A stretch of DNA of 64,000 nt from Nageia nagi (GCA_050084985.1 JBITNC010000001.1:80848001-80912000), one strand, 5' to 3'; shown: positions 1-11,937, counted from the stretch's first letter. A program made the numbers and translations. Notes: generated by a model from the letters alone, not told the origin.

Positions 1-1
1 T

Positions 2-92
2 GTGGAAACGGATTGGTCAAGGATAAGCCATCTCTGTCCATCTTCGTTTGTCGAGAGGCTTGAGGAATATCCTGAAGAATATTTCTTATCAG
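2..92 (+). CDS. Partial internal exon, probably of the DNA polymerase eta gene
   Basis: The frame starting at base 2 is open for 30 codons (VETDWSRISHLCPSS and on) to a strong donor, AG|GTATTTTG, at 92/93, after which the frame soon degrades into T-rich intron-like sequence. The exon ends after the first base of a codon (phase 1). The polymerase eta exon at 32467 also begins in phase 1 and on the same strand, so the two join without a frameshift to read FLSG-DLLCK. The peptide is polar and has no domain I recognise, which would suit the poorly conserved linker between the catalytic core and the C-terminal ubiquitin-binding region. Its 5' boundary lies outside the window. Assignment to POLH is inference from phase, strand and order; it could belong to another gene. 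Confidence 0.5.
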
Positions 93-838
93 GTATTTTG
101 TTCATTCACCTTCCCACACTTGTTTTTTATCTGTTATAGCATTTGTTACGTAAATAATCTCAGTGTGACATTTCATTGCTATCTGATTTTTGTGCCAGTC
201 AATTATGTGCTCTTGACTCCTCTTCAATGCTGTAAATTTATGAATTTGTAAATTATCATTATCAGTGTATGCTTCATGTCAAAGTACCACTAAAAAGGAC
301 ATTGATAACATGGCTGTTGATTTGGATTGATGACATAAATCCAAAGAGAACACACCAATTGCAGAGTACTGATTCTGAAAAACAAACTCGCATGTAAACA
401 AGAAAATATGCATGAGGGAGACATCCTTATTAAATAAATTGTAAAGATACATAGATACTTTGTACAGAATGTGAATTCAAAATACATATACAAAATTTGT
501 TTGTACGCTTTGTGTAGAGATGTATAGTAGTTTATCTCTCTATAATGGAGATGTCATTGACTCTGTATCTCCATGTAGAGAACTGTTGTCCTGCATATAC
601 AGAAACAAGATACCGACAGATCTTACTCTGCTTCTACCTTTTGCCTTCCTTCGATCTCTTCTCTTTCTTACAAGTGCACAATACATATAATGAAGAACAA
701 AAGAAGTGTTTTATGAGAGAGTTGGACTTTTGATCCTTATTAGGGTATCAGTTGAGCTATCTAATTGTTCATGTACCTTCATGTGTAATCTACCTTTCTA
801 GGTTTTATCCAAATTAGCATTCAATTCCACTTTAATCC
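93..838. other. Intronic sequence, nothing recognised
   Basis: T-rich sequence immediately after the donor. Three short open frames of 60-70 codons look random: low complexity and no domain. Confidence 0.5.
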
Positions 839-1649
839 ATGAACTAGGCATCAATAAACATGCTCATAAATCATCCAAAACATGCGCTCAAACTGGAATA
901 TAACAGCAGTAACCCAAACTAATATAAAGCTCTTACATCATGCAAGTATGACCAAAAGTAGGGCACAAATCAGATCTATTACATAACAGAAATATAGCTC
1001 CAAAGTTCTCAATTCACATTCATTCTCATGCACAATGAAGATAGAAGCATAGCAAAAATATGTAGCAACATTCATTCACATTCAAGATGCAATATGAGAG
1101 CCAATATCATCAATAATCAACCAAGAATCAGTATATGGCTGTAACAAGCCTGTAACAAGTTCTAGGGCAAAGCTTAAGACTCCAAAATGCTCAAAGTAGA
1201 CTCCTCAAGGCTGGGGCAAGTCTCAAGGCAGTTTCCAAACTTGGCGCAAGTCTCAAGATGGCTCCTAATGGCGGTCGCAAGCTCCCAAATGGCAAGATAG
1301 GTAGGCACAAGCTCTCCAAGAGGTGTAGAAGTGTAGATGAGCCACTTTTAGGCTAGGGAGCAGCCCTAAGCCCTAGAAGGTAGAGAAGGGAAGCATCCCT
1401 AAGCTCCGAATGATCCAAGATCGAATGCACAAGATAATTTTCTCAAATGACCAAATGTCTTGCCTTTATAGCATTCCAAACTTGTTAATATGTCTTCCCA
1501 TGATGGCCGACCAAGGAGGGAGTAATAATAAAATATTAAATGTCTTAAAGCCTCCTCATCATGGCCGACTTGGACGTGGGGCACTATAACATTAAATAGC
1601 CCTCAAATTAATACATAATTTGCCCATTATTGAGCATTGCCTTTGAGGC

Positions 1650-1689
<40 letters not shown>

Positions 1690-1782
1690 TGAAAAATAAA
1701 ATACTTCTAAGCTAAGTGCTAGAGATCTCAATGAATAGGTATGAGGGGAGTCATCTAGATGTCCCAAATTGGGGACATTACA
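839..1782 (-). repeat. Candidate old LTR on the - strand, left end unresolved
   Basis: Read on the - strand, the sequence begins TGTAATGTCCCCAATTTGGG at 1782, a start resembling plant Ty3/gypsy LTRs. A TATA-like CTATAAAGGC lies near 1470, followed by a C- and G-richer leader to about 1140. That fits U3-TATA-R order. No matching second LTR, primer-binding site or target duplication was found, so the left boundary is only a guess. It contains an (AT)n tract at 1653-1684. Confidence 0.3.
1653..1684. repeat. (AT)n microsatellite
   Basis: Uninterrupted AT dinucleotide run of about 16 units. Confidence 0.95.
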
Positions 1783-2007
1783 ACATGGTGATTGGTGAAC
1801 ATTGAAAACCACTGCCAATGTCAAACACAATGTTGTTGGTGTTGATGAAAAGTCTATATTGTTTGTGGACATTGCTAAGGATGATGAATGTTGAAACCCA
1901 TAGTTGTTGTCATTAGTCTTAAGCTATGTTCCACGAAGTTTTTGGGATAGGGATGGCAGGGGACACGTTTCCGAGAAGGGGACAACTTGGGTCGGATTTT
2001 GGGTACA

Positions 2008-2335
2008 ACAATATTAAAATATAATAAATATATAAAAATATTAAATTTTTTTATGAAATTTAAATTAATCATTGAAAAGCAAATGGTATGAAATAAATAA
2101 TTTAATCATAATGAAACCCTAATCAACATAAAACAAAAAATTGTTTTGTTAAGAAATGATTCAATTATATTAATATATAATAAATATATAAAATTAATAA
2201 ATTTTTTTATTTTTTAAATATTTTTATGAAATTGTAATTAATCATTGAAAAGCAAATGGTATGAAATTAATAATTTAATCATAATGAAACCATAATCAAC
2301 ATAAAACAAAAAAATTGTTTTTTTACAAAATGAAA
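2008..2335. repeat. 173 bp direct tandem duplication
   Basis: The block containing AATCATTGAAAAGCAAATGG occurs at 2067 and again at 2240, a period of 173 bp. Over about 105 bases around these points the two copies differ at only a handful of positions. The flanking ATATAATAAATATATAAA tract is duplicated too. There is no coding potential. The surrounding intron sequence from 1783 to 2908 holds nothing else I can identify. Confidence 0.8.
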
Positions 2336-2908
2336 ACATGTGCCCTTGCTTCTATTTAAAGCTAGCCTTGCTTGATAGTGTGCTTGCAAACTACACAAGG
2401 CTTGTTGTCCTGAGGATCACGTGAGTGTTAAGTTGGATCCTCTCAAATCATATTTTTCCCCTTAGTTGCCAATGGACCCTGTTTTTCTAATGCTTGCATG
2501 GCAACAAGATTGGTGAAGGCTTGAAGCAATGCTTCTCCACCTGTTGGGGTTAATCAAATGAAAGTTTATCTTGTGGAATGTAAAGTGCCAACTCTCCTTA
2601 GCCAAACAGAGAATGCCACTATAATTGTTTTTGCCATAAGCACATTGGACTGGGACACACATGCATCCATTGCAACATAAAAGGCCATGAAGAACACAGG
2701 AGTTGGGACTAAAAACCCTTAAAACAGCCCCTCTATAACTTTAGAGGTTCTCTATTGCCTGGAACATCTTTCCCAATCCTTGACTTGACATATATCCCTT
2801 CTTTTCCATGAAAACCAATTCCTTGATCATTTGGAGACTGACAAGACTTCATGTTATTTACTAAGTTTATTCATTCCGTAAATAAGTATTGATATTCTAA
2901 TTTCCCAT

Positions 2909-3619
2909 TGAAGAATCTGAATAGATTGAGTAAATCTCAATATAATCTCAATATACATACATTCAACAATGGAGGAAATACAAAATCATGAATATGAATT
3001 AACATTGGAACAATCTCACAATGGAATTGTATATATTAATAGGAGAATCAAAATATATACAATGTTGAATGAAGTTCAGCTAGAACCCACATCCAACACA
3101 CCACACTTCACTTAGTCTCTCACACCAAGCTACAAACCAACAATCCAAGGGCATAATCTCTAACCCAAGTACAATGAAATACACATAATAAGTACAATAC
3201 ATTCCGGAGAGAACACAACAATTGGAATGTGAAGAAACTGAAGAAGAAACGAACCAAAATGTGAAAAGACACAAAACTGGGCGAAGTGCAATGCCCAAAA
3301 ATACCAATATAGAAACATGGTCACATTTGGTGAAATGTGGTCACTTTTGGTGTGAAATGTTGTGGCTCTTGTGTTTGGTACTGATGAAATGTGGTTGGGG
3401 CTGCGTTTATGGGCAGCAAAAGGATATTTTGTAGAAAAACACTCGAGATGAGGGTCAAATCTTCAGAAAAGGTAGGCATGCGTATACTCATTGGAAAGGT
3501 ATCTTCGAGGACTATACATTGAAGAAAGAATCATCTCAATTAAATGTCTATACAAAAAGTTATGCCTTCCCAAAGATGAGTGATTTGTCAAACAAGTCCA
3601 GTTGGTTTGATTTCCAACA
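2909..3619 (-). repeat. 3' LTR of the copia-type element
   Basis: 711 bp, TG...CA on the - strand. It matches the right-hand copy base for base over long stretches, for example CACATCCAACACACCACACT and the block around 3480-3600. On the - strand it is preceded by the polypurine tract CAAGGGGAGAA (+ strand 3620-3630). Confidence 0.85.
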
Positions 3620-3622
3620 TTC

Positions 3623-5355
3623 TCCCCTTGGATGTTGAAAGGACTTAGGAATGAAGTTCTGAAGCATCACACATGAAATGAAAGAGCCTTTTTATGCCTT
3701 TTCTGATTTTGTATCAAAAAATATAAAAGTTGAAAAATCTTTGGTTGGCACACACCATGTTGAACATCACACTTTAACTCTTCATGAGGGCTTTCCTTCA
3801 ACATGCTTGCTGTCTCCTGCAAGTAAAATATTGATTTCCTTTTGATGACAAATTCCCCTTCATCAATAATCTCCTCTTCATCAAAACTCACATTCTTCAC
3901 AAAGGTGCTCCATGAGCAATCAAAGTTATCATCACAAATATCAAGCCATGCTCCAAATGAGCAATTTCTGAACTGAACCATCTCATCATACCACATTACA
4001 ATTTCACATACCTTCACACAAATGACACAAAACATAGTGGCCAAAAGTTGACTCATTACAAATGCAACTTGCAAAAATTGCTCTTCAAACAAAAAATTGC
4101 TCTTTTCAACATAATATACAACCAAGAATTGACTGTTCTTCATACTCAAACCAGCCATGATATGACTGCCCATACTTGCAACAAATGGATGGTTCTTCAA
4201 CAAAATATTGTTCTCAATAAGTTCTTTGCATTCCCCCATCCAATGAAGGTTTTCAAGCTTATTCTGTCGTTCAAAATAAGCTCCCAAAGATGCCATTGTA
4301 AGACATTAAACATTTTGCACAAACTTTCTCAACAAAACTGTATCAAAACTGTCGAACAAATGCAAACACTACTCCCAACATTCAAGTCATCAACTAATGA
4401 ACAAATTTGCAAAAAGTCTTCACCTTCACTTGTGTAGGATGGAGTAAAGTCCTTTGTGACATACTGCTGCAATTTCAATATTCTCTTCCATTGTTGCTTT
4501 AACAACATTCTCCTTCATAGCAAAAATGCTCCTTGTAGCTTCTTTACACAAACAAGCTTCATTCTCTTTATTTACTGCTGCATTCTTCTTATTTGGACAG
4601 TCCAAAGCTGCCATTACAACACGAAAATTATTCACAAATGCTCCACACATTGCCTCTCAAAACAATCTTCATCATTTTCTACAAAATAGTCCTTATTTAT
4701 CACAAAACAATTTTCAATTCCATAAGCTCCAATGTTCATTGCCTCTTCAAAACGAATTTCATGGTCCACAAAACAATTTTCAATCTTCAAAAATTCTGTC
4801 CCTATTGTCATTACAACAAGAGGATCATCAATGGCTGCCTCTTCAATAAAATAATTTTTACATTTTCTTTCTCAAGCAAAAAATTAAGAATAGTGCTTAT
4901 GGGATTTACCTCTTTCTCATCAACAAAATCTGAGCAAGAATCCCACAATGGATCAGCCATGGCCTTCTCAACAAGAGCATCTTCAAAAACTGATTTTTCA
5001 AAACACATATCCATTCCATTGTCTTCTAACAAACACTTCATTATGAATGATTCTTCTCCAATATTCAAAACTGATCTTACAAGACAAATATCTTGCATTT
5101 CATCTTTAATACAACACTATTTCATGAGCATTGCATCTTCATCATTTAAATCTACCTTTTCAAAACAATTATCTCCCATTCTTGATGAATGGTCTTCATT
5201 CCAACTCTCCTCCATGTGCACAAAATCCATGTAAGCCTTTAAAAAAATACCAATTTTCATCTTCTTTTGAGCAATCTTCAAACCAATGTACAGCTGCAAC
5301 TTCTTTTCCAAATTCCAGAAGTCTTTTTAAGACATATATCCACTCCATTTGAGTG
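3623..5355 (-). pseudogene. Internal region of the copia-type element: acidic, Cys/Phe-rich unknown ORF remains
   Basis: Several - strand open frames (4296-3667, 209 codons; 4650-4426; 5098-4811; 5311-5117) lie in tandem and in different frames, as expected of one longer frame broken by indels. The products are rich in Glu, Asp, Phe and Cys and keep repeating short units of the kind ENCFV followed by acidic residues. No protease, integrase or reverse transcriptase motif is seen. The same style of acidic sequence occurs on the gag side at 10476-10183, so the region was continuous before element E1 was inserted. Function unknown; it occupies the place of pol. Confidence 0.5.
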
Positions 5356-5359
5356 ATCT

Positions 5360-6584
5360 TGTGACATCCCCTGTTTGATTATTTTAATTAATTCTAGAAT
5401 CCAACAGATTCCTCCTTGTATATATTTAATTATTTAATTGTGCTTTATTAGTTAGTACTTGGGATAGAAGATATAAAGGTCCGTTGGACCTCATTGTGAG
5501 CCCCAAGTGGGATGTCTACCTCTCAAGTATAGATTAATGTGATTTAATGTGCTTGAAGATCCCGAAAAGTGATTATGGGAATTCCAAGGCTTCTTTAGCA
5601 CTTAGAGCATGGATAGTCACCTAATGGCCCCAACGTTGAGATTGGGAGTACTTGTACACATGCGCCAACCTTGGGGAGGCTCCTAGACAGGCTAGAGCCC
5701 CATGTTGGCCCATTACACCCACGCATGCCTCCTAGATACCCATGCATGCCTCCTTGACCCACACATGCCCTCTAAGGCCCCCTTTGAGCTTGAGGACCCA
5801 CTTGGAGCATAAGGGAGGCCCAACATACCCACGTTGGGCCTGAAATGAACCCTAGGCATCATCGTTGGGGTTTGAGGGGCTGAGTGATGACTTTGAGGTG
5901 AGATCCAGATCCAGTGTGAGCTATATTAGGCCTTGGAGCATCATTGTTGGATATACAGATTTATTATTATTACTCATAGTGTCCAATGAACACTAGTCTT
6001 GGTGTAGCATCAAACACATCCCTAGGTGCAACATCTAGGAGGGTTAACAGGCTAAGGGATCCTATTGATCTACGGTTAAGGTCCAACATCTTAGTCCATT
6101 CGATGGCATTTTAAGGTCACATTCCTACCATTTTGTTGGGTTCCAGGGTTTGGAGAGAGGTCCTTCGGTGGAGAGGATTCAGATTCAGAGGGATTGAGGT
6201 TGTCCCAACCATTGTTCCATCTGTCCAACATTGATAACATCTGTTGTGCCCTAGTTGGCTCCTTGGAGGCCAACATTGAGCCCTTTGGGCTTGGTATTGT
6301 ATTGTTGCTAATTCATATCATTAATACAGTCGTTGGGCAATTTGATCTCAATATTATCTTGTATACTTGCCCATGTTTGCATCGTTGGGTTACTTTTGTA
6401 CACGTATGCTTGTGTAAGCCAAACATTGACATTGTGAGGTGTTTAATATTTGTATATGCTCTTCGAGGCTAGACATTGGCATTAATGCATTGTTTGAGCT
6501 TTTATTGGATGCCCTAGGTCAGAGTTTGTGCATACTTGCTTAAATTGGTTTAATTGCACTTGAATTTGTGATTGGGATTCTATA
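5360..6584 (+). repeat. 5' LTR of E1
   Basis: 1225 bp starting TGTGACATCCCC and ending TCTATA (a mutated CA). It contains a TATA-like motif (ATATAAAGG at about 5471) and a cluster of CAACGTTG/CACGTTGG motifs between 5630 and 5870. It is closely similar to the copy at 9072. Confidence 0.9.
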
Positions 6585-6585
6585 G

Positions 6586-6597
6586 TGGTATCAAAGC
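6586..6597 (+). promoter_or_regulatory. Primer-binding site of E1 (tRNA-Met type)
   Basis: TGGTATCAAAGC lies one base after the LTR. It differs at one position from TGGTATCAGAGC, the usual plant initiator-methionine tRNA primer site, which element E2 has intact. Confidence 0.85.
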
Positions 6598-6669
6598 TTG
6601 GATTTGGCCAACCTATGAATGAAACTTGTAGTTCACAACTACTACACCAGATCTAGCATTAGAAGAGAG

Positions 6670-7925
6670 ATGGCTTCAACGAAGAAGAGTGGGAAGACAT
6701 AGCATGAAGAAACCCCTTCTAGAGCCGCCTAAGATGAGGATCGTCAACCTTGGATGAATGATGTCTCTGCTGAGGACAATTTCGGTGAGGAGAATGAGGC
6801 AGATCTACATAGGCCAGGAGGAGTGCTACTCCAGCTAGAGAGTCCATGCCAGAAAGGATTTTTAATGAGCTCATCTCGGCCATCAACAACATAATAGGTG
6901 TCATAACCACCATGTAGAAGCAGATGACCATCGTCAACAAATTCAGTAGAGGCCAAGAAATGCCAGAAAGGCATGTGAGCCCCTCACGTCCTATCCTAGA
7001 TGAAGAAGAAGAGCCACGGGAGGAGGACAGGATGGAGAGAGCGCCAACACCTATCACGGATCCATCGGTCGTCCAAAACCCACGTTTTTGAGGTCCCATT
7101 CTCATAGAGCTCCACAGGGAACCAATCCTCTCCTAAGGAGGTTCCTAGATGAGAATGTTGGGAAAATAGGGGAGCAACCCATTATTCCCAAACCGTCCAA
7201 GCCCATGTTTGCCAAGAAGTCAGTCGATGAAGCAAAGAATCGGATCCCCAACGCTTTGGAGTTGAACCAGATTTTTAGAGAGTACTCTATGTTGGATCGA
7301 GGATTGAGGAGAGACATGAATTCAATGGTTACTTGGAGATTTTAAGGCTGAAAGGAGGCAGCTCTCACGACACACACTCCCAAAAGCAACTTGTGGGTTG
7401 ATAAGAGGGATTTGTAACAAAAGATCAACAAAATGCAGGTACCCTTATATGACGACAAGAGGATGATGGCTAGGGCTTGGCCACATCAATTGCAGACTTA
7501 CTTCACTTTGAGTTCGAACATTGTAGATGAGGATGCAATTCATTTTGCATCATTGCACTTTGAGGATGATGCCCTCGAATGGTGGCAGTAAAGAGTAATT
7601 AGCTAGGATTACTCCCACATCACCTCTTTCAATGAGTTTGCTTGGAGGTTGGTAAAGAGATTTGATTGGAAGAGAGAATGATTACTTTAGAGAGTTGACA
7701 TCTCTGAAACAACAGGGTGCAGTAGATGATTATGTGTCTGAGTTTCAGAAGGTTGCAGTTATGATTCACAACGTTCCTGAGGAGAGGTTGACATTCCTTT
7801 TCATAGAAGGATCGATGAAGCCATTGCAAGGAATGGTCAAGGCATCTGCACCAAGAAACCTTGATGACGCCATTAGAGTTGCATATGATTTGGAGCCCAC
7901 CATGAAGTCTCTCAAAGAAGGGTAG
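6670..7925 (+). pseudogene. Degenerate gag of E1
   Basis: Begins ATGGCTTCAACGAAGAAG and is broken by several stops and frameshifts. Recognisable parts are an N-terminal segment (MFAKKSVDEAKNRIP, open frame 7088-7345), the capsid-like stretch reading SLHFEDDALEWWQ at about 7550-7590, and the C-terminal piece at 7662-7925 (LTSLKQQGAVDDYVSEFQ and PEERLTFLFIEGSMKPL), all typical of the plant Ty3/gypsy Retrotrans_gag family. The same segments occur in element E3, so E1 and E3 share one gag. No CCHC knuckle was found. Not functional as it stands. Confidence 0.85.
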
Positions 7926-7989
7926 ACATACAAGGGGTAGGCCACTCGGAAGACGTTTTCCACTTGGAGAAGCCTTGGCACAAGGCAAG

Positions 7990-8640
7990 GAGCAATGAGG
8001 AGCTCCCACACCCCACGTTGGACATAAGGGAGTCTTGGCACATGACGTGGAGCTTGGAGGGACTTTTGGACCCCACGTTGGACATGAAGGAGATTCTACC
8101 CCTCATGTGGGACATTGAGGAGGCTTGGTACTTAACGTTGAGCTTAGAGGGGCTATTGCACCCCACGATGGACTTGGAGGAGCTTCTCCACCTCACATGG
8201 GAGACTAAGGGGCTTTGGTACATGATGATGAGCATGGAGGGACTCTTGCACCCTACGTTGAGCTTGGGTAGGCCTAGGCATCCCACAACAGGCATGGAAG
8301 AGTTATGGCATCTCATGTTGGGTTTTGTGAGGCTTGGGCACCCAACGATTGGCATGATGGAGTTCTGGCATTTCACTTTGGGATTGGGGAGGCTTAGACA
8401 CCCAACATCTAGCATAGAGGCTTTTGATATCCCACGTTGGGCTTAGATAGTCTCAGGGACTTGACATTGGACATGAGGGAGTCTTGGCATCCCTTGTTGA
8501 GCATGGAGAGGCTACAACACTTCATGATGGGCTTGGAGGAAGTCTAGCACCCCATAATGCGTATCTGGAAGAACTGGAGCCCCATGTTGGAGATTGGGAG
8601 AGCTTGGAACCCAACGTTGAGCTTGGGCGAAGATTCGCCA
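7990..8640 (+). repeat. 30 bp minisatellite encoding a 10-residue repeat inside E1
   Basis: About 20 degenerate units of the form CCCACGTTGGACTTGGAGGA plus a CTTGGCA-like spacer. From 7964 to 8446 one frame stays open and reads as successive 10-residue units such as LPHPTLDIRE, LLDPTLDMKE, LLHPTMDLEE and RHPTTGMEEL, so the period is exactly 30 bp with no net frame change over roughly 14 units. Past 8446 the repeats continue but the frame is lost. It lies between gag and the polypurine tract; element E3 has a related array in the same place. Whether the peptide was ever made is unknown. Confidence 0.85.
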
Positions 8641-9071
8641 TAGCCATGGAGCAAAGGCTTCACCTTTTTATACTCATGCTTGATTTACTTGATACTTTTG
8701 CAGGTACATCTTCCAGGAGGCTTCCAAATGTCCACTACAACAACTAAATACCTAGCATGGATGGATGCATTAGCATCTCTGCATACACTCTTGTGTTTTT
8801 CTAGGATGATGGCACGAAAATGTTTGTAGGCATCTTGGTACTTAATGTGGATTGACAACAACAACAACATATCAAAATTTTTGCATGCAATGTTGATACA
8901 TGAGGAGGCAGCTTCAATGTTTCATATAGGGTCTTCACCATGGAGGAGACTTATTGAAGTGGTATTCCACTCCAGCAGATTGCAATCAACGAGGCTAAAG
9001 GATTCTTGGAAGACAATATGCAACAACATTCTATAATTGCTTGAGGGCAAGCAATTCGATAGGGGAGGCTT
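8641..9071 (+). other. 3' internal end of E1 with polypurine tract
   Basis: No domain is recognised in most of this stretch. The last 40 bases, CTTGAGGGCAAGCAATTC followed by GATAGGGGAGGCTT, match the end of pol and the polypurine tract of E2. This shows the piece is the stub of a deleted chromodomain-type pol. Confidence 0.7.
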
Positions 9072-10266
9072 TGTGACGCCCCCGTTTGATTATTGTAATT
9101 AATTTTGGAATCCATCGGATTCCTTCTTTTATATATTTACTTATTTAATTGTGCTTTATTAGTTAGTACTTGGGATAGAAGATATAAAGGTCCGTTGGAC
9201 CCCACTGTGAGCCCCAAGTGGGACGTCTCCCTCTCAAGTATAGATTAATATGATTTACTGTACTTGGAGATCCCGAAAAGTGATTGTGGGAATTCCAAGG
9301 CTTATTTAGCACTTAGAGCATGGATAGTCACCTAATGGCCCCAACGTTGAGATTGGGAGTACTTGTACACATGCGCCAACCTTGGGGAGGCTCCTAGACC
9401 CCCACATTGGCCCAAGACACCCATGCATGCCTCCTTGACCCACACATGCTGTCTATGGCCCATGTTGAGCTTGAGGATCCCCGTGGAGCATAAGGGAGGC
9501 CCAAATACCCACTTTGCGCTTGGAATGACCCCTAGGCACCATCATTGGGGTTTGAGAGGCTGGGTGATGACTTTAAGGTGAGATCTAGATCCAATGTGAG
9601 CTATATTAGGCCTTGGAGCATCATTGCTGGTTATACAAATTTATTATTATTACTCATACTGTCTAGTGGACACCAGTCTTCGCGCAACATCAAGCACATC
9701 CCTAGGTGCAACATCTAGGAGGGTTAATAGGTTGAGGGATCTTGTTGATCTATGACTAAGGTGCAACATCTTAGTCCATTTGGTGGCATTCCGAGGTCGC
9801 ATTCCTACCATTTAGTTGGGTTCCAGGGTTTGGAGAGAGCTCCTTCGGTGGAAAGGATTCAAATTTTGAGGGATTGAGGTTGTCCCAACCATTGTTCCAT
9901 CTGTCCAACATTGATCACATTTGTTGTGCCCTAGTTGTCTCCTTGGAGGCCAACGTTGAGCCCTTTGGGCCTGGTATTGTATTGTTGCTACTTCATATCA
10001 TTAATACAACTGTTTGGGCAATTTGATCTCCATATTATCTTGTATACTTGTCCATGTTTGCATTGTTGGGTTTCTTTTGTATGTGTATGCTTGTGTAAGC
10101 CAAATGTTGGCATTGCGAGGTGTTTAATACTTGTATCTGCTCTTCTAGGCTAGATGTTGGCATTATTGCATTGTTTGAGCTTTTATTGGATGCCTTTGGT
10201 CAGATGTTGGTGCATACTTGCTTGAATTGGTTTAATTGCACTTGAATTTATGATTGGGATTCTACA
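9072..10266 (+). repeat. 3' LTR of E1
   Basis: 1195 bp, TGTGACGCCCCC to TTCTACA. It is a near copy of 5360-6584 but slightly shorter in the CACGTTGG-rich portion. Followed directly by target duplication GATCT. Confidence 0.9.
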
Positions 10267-11030
10267 GATCTTCAAGTTGACATTTATCATAAAACTTTCT
10301 TCTTCATTATTCTCCCCCTTTGGAGGAACTCCAACATGAGCACTCTCTCTTTGTAGAGAGTCTTCAATAGCTGCACCTTCATCACAAACTTCATGTTCAC
10401 AAGCAACATGAGAATTGTTAAGATGGGCATCAACAAAAATTTCTGAAATAACATTTGTGCTTCCTTTGTGAGACAATCTTCAACAATGCACTCTTCAAGT
10501 GCTCCAACAACAAAATCCGAAAGGCTTCTTCTTCATTTACATAACCTCAATCAACAACAAATCCTCTTCTTCCTCCTCTTCCTCTAGAAGAATATAAACC
10601 TCTTCTTGGCGCAACATTGGCTCCTTCTTCTTAAATAAAATTCTCAAATCCAGAACAACAATGTTCTTTTTTCCTCACAAAACAAACATTTTCCAGAGTG
10701 ATTTTATCACCCCCAAAACAAACTTGGAACTTTTTCCATGTTTCCCAAGCTGTCCTACAACCTGCAAGAAGTGGAAAAATATTCTTTTTCATGCTTTTTT
10801 CTGATGTATAGAAGAGTTAAGCAATTTAAATGTTGTTCCTCCTTTTTTAATATTCTTTCCTTTCCTTCAAGAGAGCTCCAATCTTCTAGTTCAACATACC
10901 CATCTTTAACAATTTCCTATTGGCCTTTACCCATTAACAATGTCTTCATTTTTATTCTCCAAAAATCAAAATGCTTTCTATCAAATTCTGGTAGTTGCAC
11001 GGAGTTAGTGTTGATAGCCATTACACTAGA
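10267..11030 (-). pseudogene. gag remains of the copia-type element
   Basis: On the - strand an ATG near 11020 opens a peptide beginning MAINTNSVQLPEFDRKHFDF followed by WRIKMKTLLM and EIVKDGYVELEDW. This is the arrangement of the DUF4219/UBN2 N-terminus of Ty1/copia gag (a P-x-F/L-x-G/R-x-x-Y/F-x-x-W core). Stops and frameshifts follow within about 35 codons. Downstream, to 10183, the frame turns into a strongly acidic segment related to the region at 3.6-5.3 kb. Confidence 0.7.
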
Positions 11031-11165
11031 GCAACAAGAAAGTGAAACCCAATGAAGAATGAACCATAAAACAATTTTATAAAATTATTTCCAAGATCCT
11101 CACAAGTTTATTCTAACTCTTCAATCTACCAAGCTTTCTCAATCCCATCAAATCAAACCATTCGT

Positions 11166-11179
11166 GGGCTCTGATACCA
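11166..11179 (-). promoter_or_regulatory. Primer-binding site of the copia-type element
   Basis: On the - strand it reads TGGTATCAGAGCCC, a perfect initiator-methionine tRNA complement, two bases after the LTR end (CAGATTCTTCA). Confidence 0.9.
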
Positions 11180-11937
11180 GATGAAGAATCTGAATTGATT
11201 CAATAAATCTCAATATACATGCATTCAACAATGGAGGAAATTTAAACAAATGAATATAAATAAACAATGGAACAATCTCACAATGGAACTGTATATATTA
11301 ATAGCAGAATCAAAATATATACAATCTTGAATGAAGTTCAGCTAGAATCCACATCCAACACACCACACTTCACTTGGTCTCTCACACCAAGCTACACACC
11401 AACAATCCAAGTGCATAAGCTCTAACCCAAGTACAATGTGTTGTGACTAGCACAACACACCCCAAAATCTCATAATTTAGTGGACCCAAGCACCTCGCCT
11501 AAATGTCAATATGCATAACCTAGTGTCTCACTTACTTGGACATGATGTTCATCATCCCACCAAGAACTAAGTGTCACGCCTTCCCTAGTCCTAGCCATAG
11601 TAGTTCAAGTCTAAAATTTCCCAAAAATGACTAAGTTTGGAAATAGGAAGTCGAATTAGGTGAAAATAGGGAACCTCGAAGCAAGTTCTAAGTGGAGTAA
11701 GGTAAAAAAAACCTCCATGAGACCATCTCATGACACATGTTTGTGACGTTTTGAGGCATGCGCCAACCAAGGAGAAGGGTCCAGGATGAGGTTAAGGCGA
11801 AATTTGGTGAAGTTGAGCACCCATGAGCCTTGTGTTGAGGTCATGAGCAAGATTTGAGGTGGAAAAATGGTTAAGGCATAGGAAGAAAGACATCAAAACG
11901 CATTCAAATCCACCCAGGCAATCGACCGCATGAGTTC

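Larger units (their letters stand above)
5360..10266 (+). mobile_element. Ty3/gypsy-family non-autonomous LTR retrotransposon E1
   Basis: LTRs at 5360-6584 and 9072-10266, a primer-binding site directly after the first LTR, gag remains, a 30 bp minisatellite, and a purine tract before the second LTR. The 5 bp duplication GATCT is exact at 5355-5359 and 10267-10271, so this is an intact insertion event. The interior is only 2.5 kb; protease, reverse transcriptase and integrase are missing. The last codons before the 3' LTR (LRASNF-like, GAGGGCAAGCAATTCGATAG) match the end of pol in element E2, which shows that a full pol was lost by internal deletion. Confidence 0.9.

Noticed and set aside
4048-5352. 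+ strand frames of 73-213 codons rich in Ser, Phe and Lys
   Set aside because: They are shadows of the - strand acidic ORF of the copia-type element; orientation of LTRs, primer site and gag supports the - strand.
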